Assembly: GCA_007125435.1 (NCBI GenBank)
Contig: SLDF01000152.1
Span: forward strand, 1-17,857
Direction of reading: 5' to 3'
Source: Saprospiraceae bacterium
GTDB taxonomy: Bacteria; Bacteroidota; Bacteroidia; Chitinophagales; Saprospiraceae
Length of the DNA: 17,857 nucleotides
Position numbers and translations under genes: made by a program. This document shows positions 8,482 through 16,280 of this stretch, piece by piece (position 1 is the stretch's first letter; every line of letters starts with the position of its first letter). The notes beneath the pieces are model-generated. The model was not told where the DNA came from, did not search any database, and saw only the letters and a program-made list of their open reading frames with translations.

Positions 8482-9378
8482 TTATTGGTTTTTTATGATT
8501 GATATGAACTCGTCCTCTAGTCTCTTTTTACGTAATTTTAGATGGTTCAAGGTTTGACCATTTTTGTATGTGTAGGCATTAAGTTCATCGAGACCTATAG
8601 ATTTGTCAAGATTTAGAATGATCAAGTCGTTTTCTGAAGCTACCTGGGATACAAAGTCAGCTGATGTCATGAGCGATTTTAAAGCTTCATTATTGTTGGA
8701 TGAGACCTCAACGACATTGACATTGTCTTGTAGAATATTACCCACAGTGCCGGTTTGTAATAATATTCCCTTCCTTATGATAGCAACATGTGAGCAAATT
8801 TTTTCAACTTCATCCAGTATGTGACTAGCCATAATGATGGTCTTTCCACTCTTTGCGATCTTTAGGATAAGTTCTCTAACTTCTGCTATGCCTTGCGGGT
8901 CCAGACCGTTCGTCGGTTCGTCAAAAATAAGTACTTCAGGGTCTCCCATTAAAGCAGCAGCTATAGCTAGTCGCTGACGCATACCTAGTGAATATGTTTT
9001 GAAGGGTGTATGTCTACGTTCATAGAGGCCAACCCACTTGAGGTTTTCGTCTATCTCACTGCCATCAGAGCCCTTGATCTTACAGGTAATCTTTAGGTTG
9101 TCAACTGCGGACAAGTATGGGTAGAAGTTTGGTGTCTCTAATAATGCGCCAATTTTCAATCTAGGGTTGGGTGCATTATCTTTCATATGCCATTGAAATG
9201 ACCCTCTGTCTGCATTTAAGATATTTAGCAATATACCAAGTAAGGTTGTCTTACCACTGCCATTGGGTCCAAGTATACCAAATGCTACACCTCTTGGTAT
9301 CTGTAGGCTAAAATCATCAAGTGCTCTCAGTCGACCATAGAATTTAGAGATACCATTGATATCAACGATGTTGTCCAT
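8482..9378 (-). CDS. ABC transporter ATP-binding protein (CcmA/BcrA type)
   Basis: A 298-residue ATPase subunit that powers the adjacent permease. From the ATG at 9378, the Walker A motif GPNGSGKTT is at 37-45, the Q-loop region runs near 79-84 (LLETPN), the ABC signature SLGMRQR at 130-136, Walker B VLIFDEP at 149-155 with catalytic E154, the D-loop GLDPQG at 158-163, and the switch histidine H186 in MASHILDE. A C-terminal extension of about 80 residues after the ATPase core is usual for this exporter subfamily. The open frame extends six codons further to a TTG at 9396. That TTG falls inside a TATATTTG promoter box, so the ATG at 9378 is preferred. The gene is first in a two-gene operon and divergent from the photolyase gene. 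Confidence 0.9.
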   Translation of the reverse strand: MDNIVDINGISKFYGRLRALDDFSLQIPRGVAFGILGPNGSGKTTLLGILLNILNADRGSFQWHMKDNAPNPRLKIGALLETPNFYPYLSAVDNLKITCKIKGSDGSEIDENLKWVGLYERRHTPFKTYSLGMRQRLAIAAALMGDPEVLIFDEPTNGLDPQGIAEVRELILKIAKSGKTIIMASHILDEVEKICSHVAIIRKGILLQTGTVGNILQDNVNVVEVSSNNNEALKSLMTSADFVSQVASENDLIILNLDKSIGLDELNAYTYKNGQTLNHLKLRKKRLEDEFISIIKNQ

Positions 9379-9393
9379 GTTTTTGATTTTGAT

Positions 9394-9401
9394 CAAATAT
9401 A
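9394..9401 (-). promoter_or_regulatory. Candidate -7 promoter box TATATTTG for the ABC transporter operon
   Basis: On the minus strand TATATTTG matches TAnnTTTG exactly and lies 15 bp upstream of the ATG at 9378, the distance expected for a short leader. The upstream TTG start at 9396 would use the last three bases of this box, which argues against that start. No clear -33 TTG was found at the usual distance. Confidence 0.45.
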
Positions 9402-9537
9402 GATATACTTTGGTGATTGGAGGCTTAAAATCGATAACTTGTACAAATTATGAGACTAATTTTTACGTTTTGTTAGCTTACGAAACAAAAACTGTATGTT
9501 TTATGATTTTGACTACAAGATAGGATTTGCTCTGGTA

Positions 9538-9610
9538 TTGCATCAGCGATGCGGAGTGGGGCAGGAGCGCATGCGAGTGCGTCCGCAGGACCGAGCGAAC
9601 AGCGAGCCCC
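9538..9610 (+). repeat. GC-rich 73-bp dispersed repeat, copy 2
   Basis: This copy matches the reverse complement of 115-187 at 66 of 73 positions. The element may extend to about 9655, because the GC-rich character continues through a stretch of GTAGCG/GCGACC boxes before AT-rich sequence resumes; that extension is not shared with copy 1. The small stem GTCC...GGAC is kept, with loop GCA in place of GAA. It occupies the intergenic space between the divergent ABC operon and the photolyase gene. It happens to be open in the photolyase frame. The rest of 9397-9747 holds a promoter box on the minus strand and an A/T-only seven-base stem at 9468-9474/9484-9490. Confidence 0.7.
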
Positions 9611-9747
9611 GTAGCGTAGCGACCCGTAACGCAGTGGAGGGTGATGCCCAAAGCAAAAAAAGTATTATTCCTCTAAAGCAAGTCATGAGTGACACATATG
9701 AACCCACAATACAATTACTTGTTGATCATCTCAAATATAGAAAGAAC

Positions 9748-11286
9748 ATGTATAAAACACTGAGGCTAATCTTAGGTGACCAATTAAATAGAGACCATTC
9801 TTGGTATAAAGATACAGATGACACTATCCTTTATGTGATGATGGAAGTGAAATCTGAAACGAATTATGTCAAACATCATATTCAGAAGATTTGTGCTTTT
9901 TTTCTAGCGATGCAATCGTTTAAAGCTTACTTACAAGGTAAGGGGCATAAGGTTCTATATATCAACCTTGATGATCGAATTAATAAACAATCTGTCACTG
10001 AGAATCTTAAGTGGATTATTGATGAATATGACATATCTACTGTTGAATGTCAATATCCTGATGAATACCGTCTCCTGGAAGAAATAGATGCATTTTTCAG
10101 TGCATCTGGTATTAAGACATCTTTTGTGGAGTCAGAACACTTTCTAATCAACTACAAGGAAATAGATCAGTATTTTAAACCGGAAACATCAATGCTGATG
10201 GAGTCCTTTTACAGAAAGATGCGTAAGCAGTTAAGTATTCTAGTGGATGAAAATGATGAGCCGGAGGGTGGCAAATGGAATTATGACCATCAAAATAGGA
10301 AGTCTCTTCCTAAAGGAGTGGAAATACCGAAGCGATACCATGTCAAAAACGATGCTTCAGCTGTATTTGATAAGATTGAAAAAGCTGGTATTGAGACCAT
10401 AGGAAGAATAGAAGATGCCGCTATTGTTTGGCCAATTGATGTAGAGCAGGCTGAGGCATATCTGAATGATTTTATAGAACTGGGACTGCCTCATTTTGGT
10501 ACTTATCAGGATGCGCTTACAGATAGAGATTACTTGCTTTTCCATTCTCGACTTTCTTTTGCTTTAAATACCAAAATTTTACATCCATTATATGTTGTCA
10601 AGAGGGTGATAGATCACTGGTGCGAAAATCGCAATAATATAGATCTGTCCAATGTTGAAGGGTTTGTGCGGCAAATTATAGGATGGCGAGAGTTTATAAG
10701 AGGTATTTACTGGATCAATATGCCCAAATACGCTACTATGAATGAATTGGAACACAAAAATACATTACCAAAATGGTATTGGGATGGTAACACTAAGATG
10801 AAGTGTCTGTCTGTAGCTGTTAATCAGTCATTGGATTATGCTTATGCGCATCACATCCAAAGATTAATGGTGACTGGTAATTTTGCTTTGCTGCTAGGTT
10901 GTCATCCCAATGAAATCGATGATTGGTATCTAGGTATTTATATCGATGCTATAGAATGGGTTGAAATGCCTAATACTCGTGGTATGAGTCAGTTTGCAGA
11001 TGGAGGCATAGTCGGTACTAAGCCATATGTTTCATCGGCTAACTACATCAATAAGATGAGTGACCATTGTAAAAATTGTCACTATAACTACAAAGATAAA
11101 TTTGGAGATAAAGCCTGTCCTTTTAATAGTTTGTACTGGGCATTTTATTTACGCCACGAGGATAAGCTGAAAAATAATCCTAGAATCGGCATGGCCTATC
11201 GACATATTAATAAAATGTCTGATGAGCAAAAAAGCCAGTACTTAAGAAAAGCAGATGATATCATTGAAAATATGGACAAACTCTGA
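9748..11286 (+). CDS. Iron-sulphur bacterial cryptochrome/photolyase (FeS-BCP, PhrB-like)
   Basis: A 512-residue flavoprotein of the COG3046 class, related to the Agrobacterium (6-4) photolyase PhrB and probably a light-driven repairer of (6-4) photoproducts. From the ATG at 9748 it starts MYKTLRLILGDQLN, the usual family N-terminus. The 4Fe-4S ligands are C353, C441, C444 and C457; these spacings (88, 3, 13) equal those I recall for PhrB (350, 438, 441, 454). The FAD-binding C-terminal half shows FVRQIIGWREFIRG, GNFALLLG, and IDAIEWVEMPNTRGMSQFADGG. An in-frame ATG at 9685 and another at 9496 would add 21 or 84 residues. The longer extension is translated 73-bp repeat and resembles nothing in the family, so 9748 is chosen. 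No convincing promoter was found. Whether it repairs DNA or is a photoreceptor cannot be decided from sequence. Confidence 0.92.
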   Translation: MYKTLRLILGDQLNRDHSWYKDTDDTILYVMMEVKSETNYVKHHIQKICAFFLAMQSFKAYLQGKGHKVLYINLDDRINKQSVTENLKWIIDEYDISTVECQYPDEYRLLEEIDAFFSASGIKTSFVESEHFLINYKEIDQYFKPETSMLMESFYRKMRKQLSILVDENDEPEGGKWNYDHQNRKSLPKGVEIPKRYHVKNDASAVFDKIEKAGIETIGRIEDAAIVWPIDVEQAEAYLNDFIELGLPHFGTYQDALTDRDYLLFHSRLSFALNTKILHPLYVVKRVIDHWCENRNNIDLSNVEGFVRQIIGWREFIRGIYWINMPKYATMNELEHKNTLPKWYWDGNTKMKCLSVAVNQSLDYAYAHHIQRLMVTGNFALLLGCHPNEIDDWYLGIYIDAIEWVEMPNTRGMSQFADGGIVGTKPYVSSANYINKMSDHCKNCHYNYKDKFGDKACPFNSLYWAFYLRHEDKLKNNPRIGMAYRHINKMSDEQKSQYLRKADDIIENMDKL

Positions 11287-11331
11287 CGACTCAAATTAAA
11301 TTGTTTTATAATATTCTGGTGTTTATTTACA

Positions 11332-11359
11332 TTGGTCATATATGTAAATATTATATTTG
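11332..11359 (+). promoter_or_regulatory. Candidate promoter of the M28 peptidase (TTG - 17 bp - TATATTTG)
   Basis: TTG at 11332-11334 and TATATTTG at 11352-11359, separated by 17 bp, fit the -33/-7 pattern described for Bacteroidota. It would leave a leader of roughly 180 bases before the ATG at 11543, longer than for the other promoters in this window. No open frame or clear secondary structure was seen in that leader, and nothing else was recognised in the 256-bp gap. Confidence 0.35.
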
Positions 11360-11542
11360 TGTAGTCGTTGCAGAATTTGCATTACGAATTTGGCAGGAGG
11401 GCTTGATGACTTAGACTCTTTTTGGAAATACAACATTTGGTTTCTAATGATTGAGGATAATCAGACCACATGGCATATTACAATTCTACTCGTTATCTTG
11501 CAAGAAGCATGTGCTTAATGTTAATTTCATCAATATCATAAT

Positions 11543-13660
11543 ATGTACCAAAGACTCGTGTTTGTTGCTCTTCTTTTGACCTTTTGCATCGTTGGTAAAA
11601 GTCAGGATTCAATATTTTTCAAATCAAATTCTATAGAAAAACACCTTCAAGTTGTTGATTTGACTAATAGTTTTGATTTGTCAAATCAATTTGGTAAACA
11701 TCTGCAACATTTGTGTGCCCATCCGCATCCTGCAGGTACTGTAGCAAACGATAGTGTACGTATGTATATAGCAAAAGCTATGAAAGAGAGTGGACTGTCT
11801 GTCCAGGAATATCCCTATGATGTCTATATCTCTGCAAAGCCCGGTGAATCCCTAGTAGAAATAGTAGAGCCCAAACGCTCAGTCCTCAATCAAAAAGAGA
11901 ATATTATTAAAGGCGATTCGTATTCTGGTCATAGTGCGCTGACTAAAGGATGGACTGCCTGGTCAGGCAGCGGTGATGTAACTGCTGAAGTGGTGTACGC
12001 TAACTATGCGAGAAAAGAGGATTTTGAATTTCTGCTTAAAAACGATATTGACCTAAATGGAAAAATTATTATCGCCAGGTACGGTGGAAACTTTAGAGGT
12101 TTCAAAGCTAAATATGCAGAGATGTATGGAGCTGCCGGACTGATTATCTACACTGATCCTAAAGACTCCGGTTATTATAAAGGGCTTGTATATCCTGATG
12201 GACCCTACTTTAATGGCACGGCAGTGCAGCGAGGGTCTCTGCTTACATTAGACTATGTAGGGGACCCACTTACACCGGGCAAGCCTGCACTGCCCATCGA
12301 TGGAGATGAAAATATAGAAAGATTGAATCCTGATCATTTGCCATTTCATAATATACCTGTGACAGTATTGGGTTATGATGCTGCCGAAGAGATTTTGAGT
12401 CAGATGGAAGGCGCTGCCGTTCCTCAATCATGGCAGGGCGGCTGCCCATTTACTTACAGACTGTCCGGTGGTCCTGATTTGAAAGTCCGTGTAATGGTAG
12501 ACCAACAAAAGGACATGCGTCGTATTACAAATGTCGTAGGTCAAATAAAAGGCAATACCTATCCAGAAGAGTGGATCATTATTGGTAGTCATTATGACGC
12601 TTGGACATTTGGAGCCGCTGATCCTAACAGTGGAACAGCACTCTGTCTGGCAGTAGGGAATATATATGGCCAACTAAAGGGGAGTGGTCACCGACCAGAG
12701 CGATCCATATTGATCGCACATTGGGATGCAGAAGAGCATGGGATTATTGGGTCTACAGAATGGGTAGAGCAATTTCAAGATGAACTCAAAGGTAAGGTCG
12801 TTGCTTACATCAATTTAGATGCAGCGGTTACCGGACGCTATTTTTCGGCCGCTTCTGCTCCTACCTTAAAGTCTGTTGTCACTGATGCGGCAAAATATGT
12901 ATCTTTCCCGGACTCAAGCAAGACGCTTTACGATGTGTGGAATAAGGGCAGACAAGCCTCAAGCGAACCACCTATACGATCACTTGGAGGCGGTTCTGAT
13001 CATTTACCATTCTATGCATTTTGTGGTATTCCCAGTACTGCGGTGTCATCAAGTAACACCTATTTATATCACACTGCTTATGACAATCTTACTTTCTATG
13101 AACGCTTTCTGGACTCAACATATGTAATGGGAGATATGATGGCAAAGTATATAACCATACTAATCAGTTCTTTGGCAAATGCTGATATCATTCCCTATGA
13201 TATAGAGCGATATGTTACAGACCTATATCATCATTTTGATAAAGCAAAAGAGCAATTGACTAAAAAAGGTGTTGATGAGGCCTTGATAGATCCTGTCTTT
13301 GAGATGCTCGCAGTATTAGATGAATCGATTAATTCATTTAAGAAAAATTTATCAAAAGAACATAAGGTGAGTTCATTGTCAGATCAGCAAATTAAACAGC
13401 TAAATAAGCAGTTTTTAAGTCTTGAACAGTCATTTATATACGATCCCGGTATGCCATTTGGAGAGTGGTTCAAATCACTTTATGCTGCTTCAGATCCTTT
13501 CAGTGGTTATGCAAGTTGGATTTTACCACCGCTACAATACATTATTTCAACAGGTGAATTGGATAAAGTACCGTTTTGGATTGAACAATACCTTGCAGTA
13601 TTAAATCAGTTAAATGGCAAAATCGAGTACATGAACACTACAATTACTGGTAGTAGATAA
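11543..13660 (+). CDS. Secreted M28B zinc peptidase, glutamate carboxypeptidase II (PSMA)-like
   Basis: A 705-residue predicted periplasmic or secreted metallopeptidase. Residues 1-20 form a signal peptide (core VFVALLLTFCIV), with likely cleavage before Q21. A protease-associated domain surrounds GKIIIARYGG (from about 171) through YGAAGLIIYTDPKDSGY, as in PSMA and the transferrin receptor. The M28 catalytic domain has a complete di-zinc site: H350 (GSHYDAW), bridging D360 (AADPNSG), catalytic base E397 and ligand E398 (WDAEEHG), D426 (INLDAAV) and H510 (YHTAYDN). The C-terminal 130 residues match the position of the transferrin-receptor-like dimerisation domain. The family cleaves C-terminal glutamate or other residues from small peptides; nutrient peptide use is an inference. 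No type IX sorting domain is present. It is flanked by a same-strand photolyase gene 256 bp upstream and a convergent hflX 5 bp downstream. Confidence 0.9.
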   Translation: MYQRLVFVALLLTFCIVGKSQDSIFFKSNSIEKHLQVVDLTNSFDLSNQFGKHLQHLCAHPHPAGTVANDSVRMYIAKAMKESGLSVQEYPYDVYISAKPGESLVEIVEPKRSVLNQKENIIKGDSYSGHSALTKGWTAWSGSGDVTAEVVYANYARKEDFEFLLKNDIDLNGKIIIARYGGNFRGFKAKYAEMYGAAGLIIYTDPKDSGYYKGLVYPDGPYFNGTAVQRGSLLTLDYVGDPLTPGKPALPIDGDENIERLNPDHLPFHNIPVTVLGYDAAEEILSQMEGAAVPQSWQGGCPFTYRLSGGPDLKVRVMVDQQKDMRRITNVVGQIKGNTYPEEWIIIGSHYDAWTFGAADPNSGTALCLAVGNIYGQLKGSGHRPERSILIAHWDAEEHGIIGSTEWVEQFQDELKGKVVAYINLDAAVTGRYFSAASAPTLKSVVTDAAKYVSFPDSSKTLYDVWNKGRQASSEPPIRSLGGGSDHLPFYAFCGIPSTAVSSSNTYLYHTAYDNLTFYERFLDSTYVMGDMMAKYITILISSLANADIIPYDIERYVTDLYHHFDKAKEQLTKKGVDEALIDPVFEMLAVLDESINSFKKNLSKEHKVSSLSDQQIKQLNKQFLSLEQSFIYDPGMPFGEWFKSLYAASDPFSGYASWILPPLQYIISTGELDKVPFWIEQYLAVLNQLNGKIEYMNTTITGSR

Positions 13661-13665
13661 GGAGC

Positions 13666-14883
13666 TTACCACCTTTTGATTAGATAGGGATAAGTCTTAG
13701 CATATATCTCAGAGATAAGGGTGCTTAATTTATCCCGCATCTCCTGAATGTTCTCGTTCTTTAATGCAGAAATGAAAACATTTTCCTGTTCATATTCATT
13801 TCGGAGTCGCTCACTCAAGTCATTTAATATATTTTCTTGAGTCTCACTATCTACGTATTCATCAAAGTGTCTGTCTCTGTATTTATCAATTTTATTGAAG
13901 ACAAGTAGGCCTGGCTTACCCTCTATATTTAACTCTCTCAAAGTTTTTAATACAGTTTTGATGTGGTCTTCATACTGTGGGTGGGCTATATCTACCACAT
14001 GTATTAAAATATCAGCTTCGCGTGTCTCATCAAGTGTTGACTTAAAACTTTCAATAAGATGATGTGGAAGTTTTCTAATGAAGCCAACTGTATCAGATAA
14101 CAAAAATGGCATATTATCCCAAACTACCTTTCTTGTGGTCGTATCCAAAGTAGCGAACAACTTATTTTCAGCAAAGACATCAGATTTGCTCAGCAGATTC
14201 ATTATTGTAGACTTGCCTACATTAGTATAACCTACGAGTGCTACGCGTACCATTTCGCCCCGATTTTGTCTTTGGGTCTGAGACTGCATATCAATTTTCT
14301 CCAGTTTTTTCTTGAGAAGGGATATTTTATCTCTAACAATTCTTCTATCCGTTTCAATCTCTTTTTCACCAGGACCTCGCATCCCGATACCACCCCTTTG
14401 TCTTTCCAAGTGTGTCCAAAGGCCTCGTAGCCTAGGTAGTAGATATTGCATTTGCGCAAGCTCTACTTGTGTTTTAGCTTGAGCCGTTTGTGCACGTGAG
14501 GCAAAAATGTCTAATATGAGCGTACTTCTATCAATAATTTTTCGCTTGAGCTTCTGCTCTAATATATTAGTTTGCTTGCCGGATAAATCGTCGTCAAAAA
14601 TCACCATGTCAATATCGTGATCTTCTACATAGTCCACTATCTCCTCCAGCTTGCCTTTTCCTATGAAGGTTCTGCTATCCGGGTGCGATAATTTTTGAGT
14701 AAATCTCTTTATGGTTTTTGCACCAGCTGTAAGTGCTAAAAACTCCAATTCATCAAGATATTCCTCTATTATTTCATCTGTCTGATCTTGTTGAATTACA
14801 CCGACCAATACAGCTCGTTCTGTTCTGTCTTCTGATGTGACTTGAAACTGTTTTTTATCACCTACATTCCATCCTTTTGACAT
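13666..14883 (-). CDS. hflX: GTPase HflX
   Basis: A 405-residue, full-length HflX, the GTPase that binds the large ribosomal subunit and splits or rescues stalled ribosomes under stress. The N-terminal domain (about 20-130) contains the RTFIGKGKLEEI signature at 71-82. The glycine-rich hallmark RGGIGMRGPGEKEIETDRR lies at 163-181 and leads into a helical linker rich in K and Q. The G domain carries G1 GYTNVGKST (218-226), G2 around TLDTTTR (245-251), G3 DTVGF (264-268), G4 NKID (330-333) and G5 SALK (372-375). It is the last gene of a four-gene minus-strand cluster, with a 25-bp spacer to the upstream nucleotidyltransferase. It converges on the M28 peptidase, leaving only 5 bp between stop codons and no room for a terminator outside coding sequence. 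Confidence 0.95.
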   Translation of the reverse strand: MSKGWNVGDKKQFQVTSEDRTERAVLVGVIQQDQTDEIIEEYLDELEFLALTAGAKTIKRFTQKLSHPDSRTFIGKGKLEEIVDYVEDHDIDMVIFDDDLSGKQTNILEQKLKRKIIDRSTLILDIFASRAQTAQAKTQVELAQMQYLLPRLRGLWTHLERQRGGIGMRGPGEKEIETDRRIVRDKISLLKKKLEKIDMQSQTQRQNRGEMVRVALVGYTNVGKSTIMNLLSKSDVFAENKLFATLDTTTRKVVWDNMPFLLSDTVGFIRKLPHHLIESFKSTLDETREADILIHVVDIAHPQYEDHIKTVLKTLRELNIEGKPGLLVFNKIDKYRDRHFDEYVDSETQENILNDLSERLRNEYEQENVFISALKNENIQEMRDKLSTLISEIYAKTYPYLIKRW

Positions 14884-14908
14884 AGAATACTTTTACTTTT
14901 ATAATTCA

Positions 14909-15814
14909 TTACCACAGTGGGCTGGGGTAAATGCCCTTTTCTACCATCTCCACCAATTCTGCCTGTACGTCCGGTTTGTCTTCTTTATATGTAACGCCAA
15001 ACCACTTGTCATTGCACGTCATGACTTCAAATTTAGCTACATCTGATTTCACTAATGCTTCTGCTACTAAAGGAATGAAATACTCTGCCTTGGGATTGTC
15101 CTGATTTTGGATGGCAAATAATTTAAATCCTGAGTGAAGATGCTCAAATATACTCTGATGAAAGGCCCAGAAGTTCATACTGACCACAGAGTCCTCATTT
15201 AGTTCGATTTTATCTCCATCTTTTTCATAATAGACCTTACCATTTTCCCTTTCAACCTTTGTTCTTTCATTAATAGATGTCAGCATGTTTTTACTGTTAA
15301 CCTCGCATACACCTCTGGATACATGTCCATTATCTGATAATGTGTTTTTCAGGACATAGCCGACTATACCATGATGAGTAGATGATGCTTTATTATTGAG
15401 AAAATCATATGCTTTTTTGAAAGCATCCACACCGTAATAGTCATCTGCATTGATAACAGCAAAGGGCTCATTAATGACATCTTTAGCCACCAGTACAGCA
15501 TGGCCTGTTCCCCAGGGCTTTAAGCGGTCTATATCCACATTGACGCCTTCTATTGGTGTATTGATAGCTTGAAATACATGATGTACTGCAGCCTTATTCT
15601 CGATCTTTGAGGAAATCTTTTCCTTAAACTCTTGATGAAACTCCTCCCTGATGATGAATACCACTTTGTTAAATCCTGCATTTATAGCATCATAAAGTGA
15701 ATAATCTATAATAGTTTCTCCATTTGGGCCAACTTCATCAAGTTGTTTTAATCCTCCGTATCTACTGCCCATTCCGGCAGCTAATACTAGTAATGTTGTT
15801 TTTGATTCGCTCAT
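14909..15814 (-). CDS. Sugar-nucleotidyltransferase family protein (NTP_transferase fold)
   Basis: A 301-residue cytoplasmic protein with a Rossmann-like nucleotidyltransferase core. Residues 8-24 carry the nucleotide-binding signature LVLAAGMGSRYGGLKQ. RLKPWGTGHAVL (97-108) is the base/phosphate loop seen in UTP- or CTP-dependent sugar-1-phosphate enzymes. NADDYYG (122-128) supplies the metal-binding aspartates D124 and D125. It should join a nucleotide to a phosphorylated sugar or alcohol, but the substrate cannot be assigned. It is shorter than RmlA-plus-acetyltransferase fusions and has no left-handed helix domain. It sits 18 bp downstream of the GNAT gene and 25 bp upstream of hflX, and so is likely part of the same transcript. 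Confidence 0.85.
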   Translation of the reverse strand: MSESKTTLLVLAAGMGSRYGGLKQLDEVGPNGETIIDYSLYDAINAGFNKVVFIIREEFHQEFKEKISSKIENKAAVHHVFQAINTPIEGVNVDIDRLKPWGTGHAVLVAKDVINEPFAVINADDYYGVDAFKKAYDFLNNKASSTHHGIVGYVLKNTLSDNGHVSRGVCEVNSKNMLTSINERTKVERENGKVYYEKDGDKIELNEDSVVSMNFWAFHQSIFEHLHSGFKLFAIQNQDNPKAEYFIPLVAEALVKSDVAKFEVMTCNDKWFGVTYKEDKPDVQAELVEMVEKGIYPSPLW

Positions 15815-15832
15815 GATTTTTATATTATATGT

Positions 15833-16270
15833 TTAGTGCTTAATTTGTTTCTCCATCTTCATATGAGGTATATTAACCTCTTTAAATGGTTTACCTACTT
15901 CTTTATATCCCATTTTTGCATAGAATGGTACGGCAGTTTTTCTAGCATGACAATACATAATACTAAAGCCTAGTTCGCTTGATAACTCCTCAGCGTATAC
16001 TGTCATTTTTTTACCAATGCCATGTCTCTGGTATTTTTCATCGACAGCCACTTGTCTCATTTTTATCTTATCGACACCTTGAGGAGTCAGTACCATACAC
16101 CCCATTAGATTAAAATGCAAATCATAGCAGGCTATATGGTAATCAATATATTCCTTCTCCAATTGTTCGACTTCAAAGTTCAATTTTAATGGAGCTCTCA
16201 ATATATCATACCTTAGACGTACACATTCATCATAAAAAGGGCTCATAAAATCGACTTGTGTTATCAGCAT
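15833..16270 (-). CDS. GNAT family N-acetyltransferase
   Basis: A 145-residue single-domain GNAT protein that transfers an acyl group from acyl-CoA to an amine. The acetyl-CoA-binding motif A is VAVDEKYQRHGIGKKM (74-89), with the QRHGIG pyrophosphate loop. Motif B is MYCHARKTAVPFYAKMGY (105-122), and the tail EVNIPHMKM (131-139) recalls ElaA-like members. The longest frame starts at a TTG at 16339, which lies 59 bases inside the HMG-CoA lyase gene and adds 23 residues with no family resemblance. The ATG at 16270, 10 bp after the lyase stop, is preferred. The target substrate is unknown. It appears to be the second gene of the four-gene operon. Confidence 0.88.
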   Translation of the reverse strand: MLITQVDFMSPFYDECVRLRYDILRAPLKLNFEVEQLEKEYIDYHIACYDLHFNLMGCMVLTPQGVDKIKMRQVAVDEKYQRHGIGKKMTVYAEELSSELGFSIMYCHARKTAVPFYAKMGYKEVGKPFKEVNIPHMKMEKQIKH

Positions 16271-16280
16271 CTTAAGGTTT

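Noticed and set aside
9468..9490. Seven-base stem TTTTGTT/AACAAAA as an operator between the divergent genes
   Set aside because: It contains only one G:C pair and such stems are expected by chance in AT-rich intergenic DNA.
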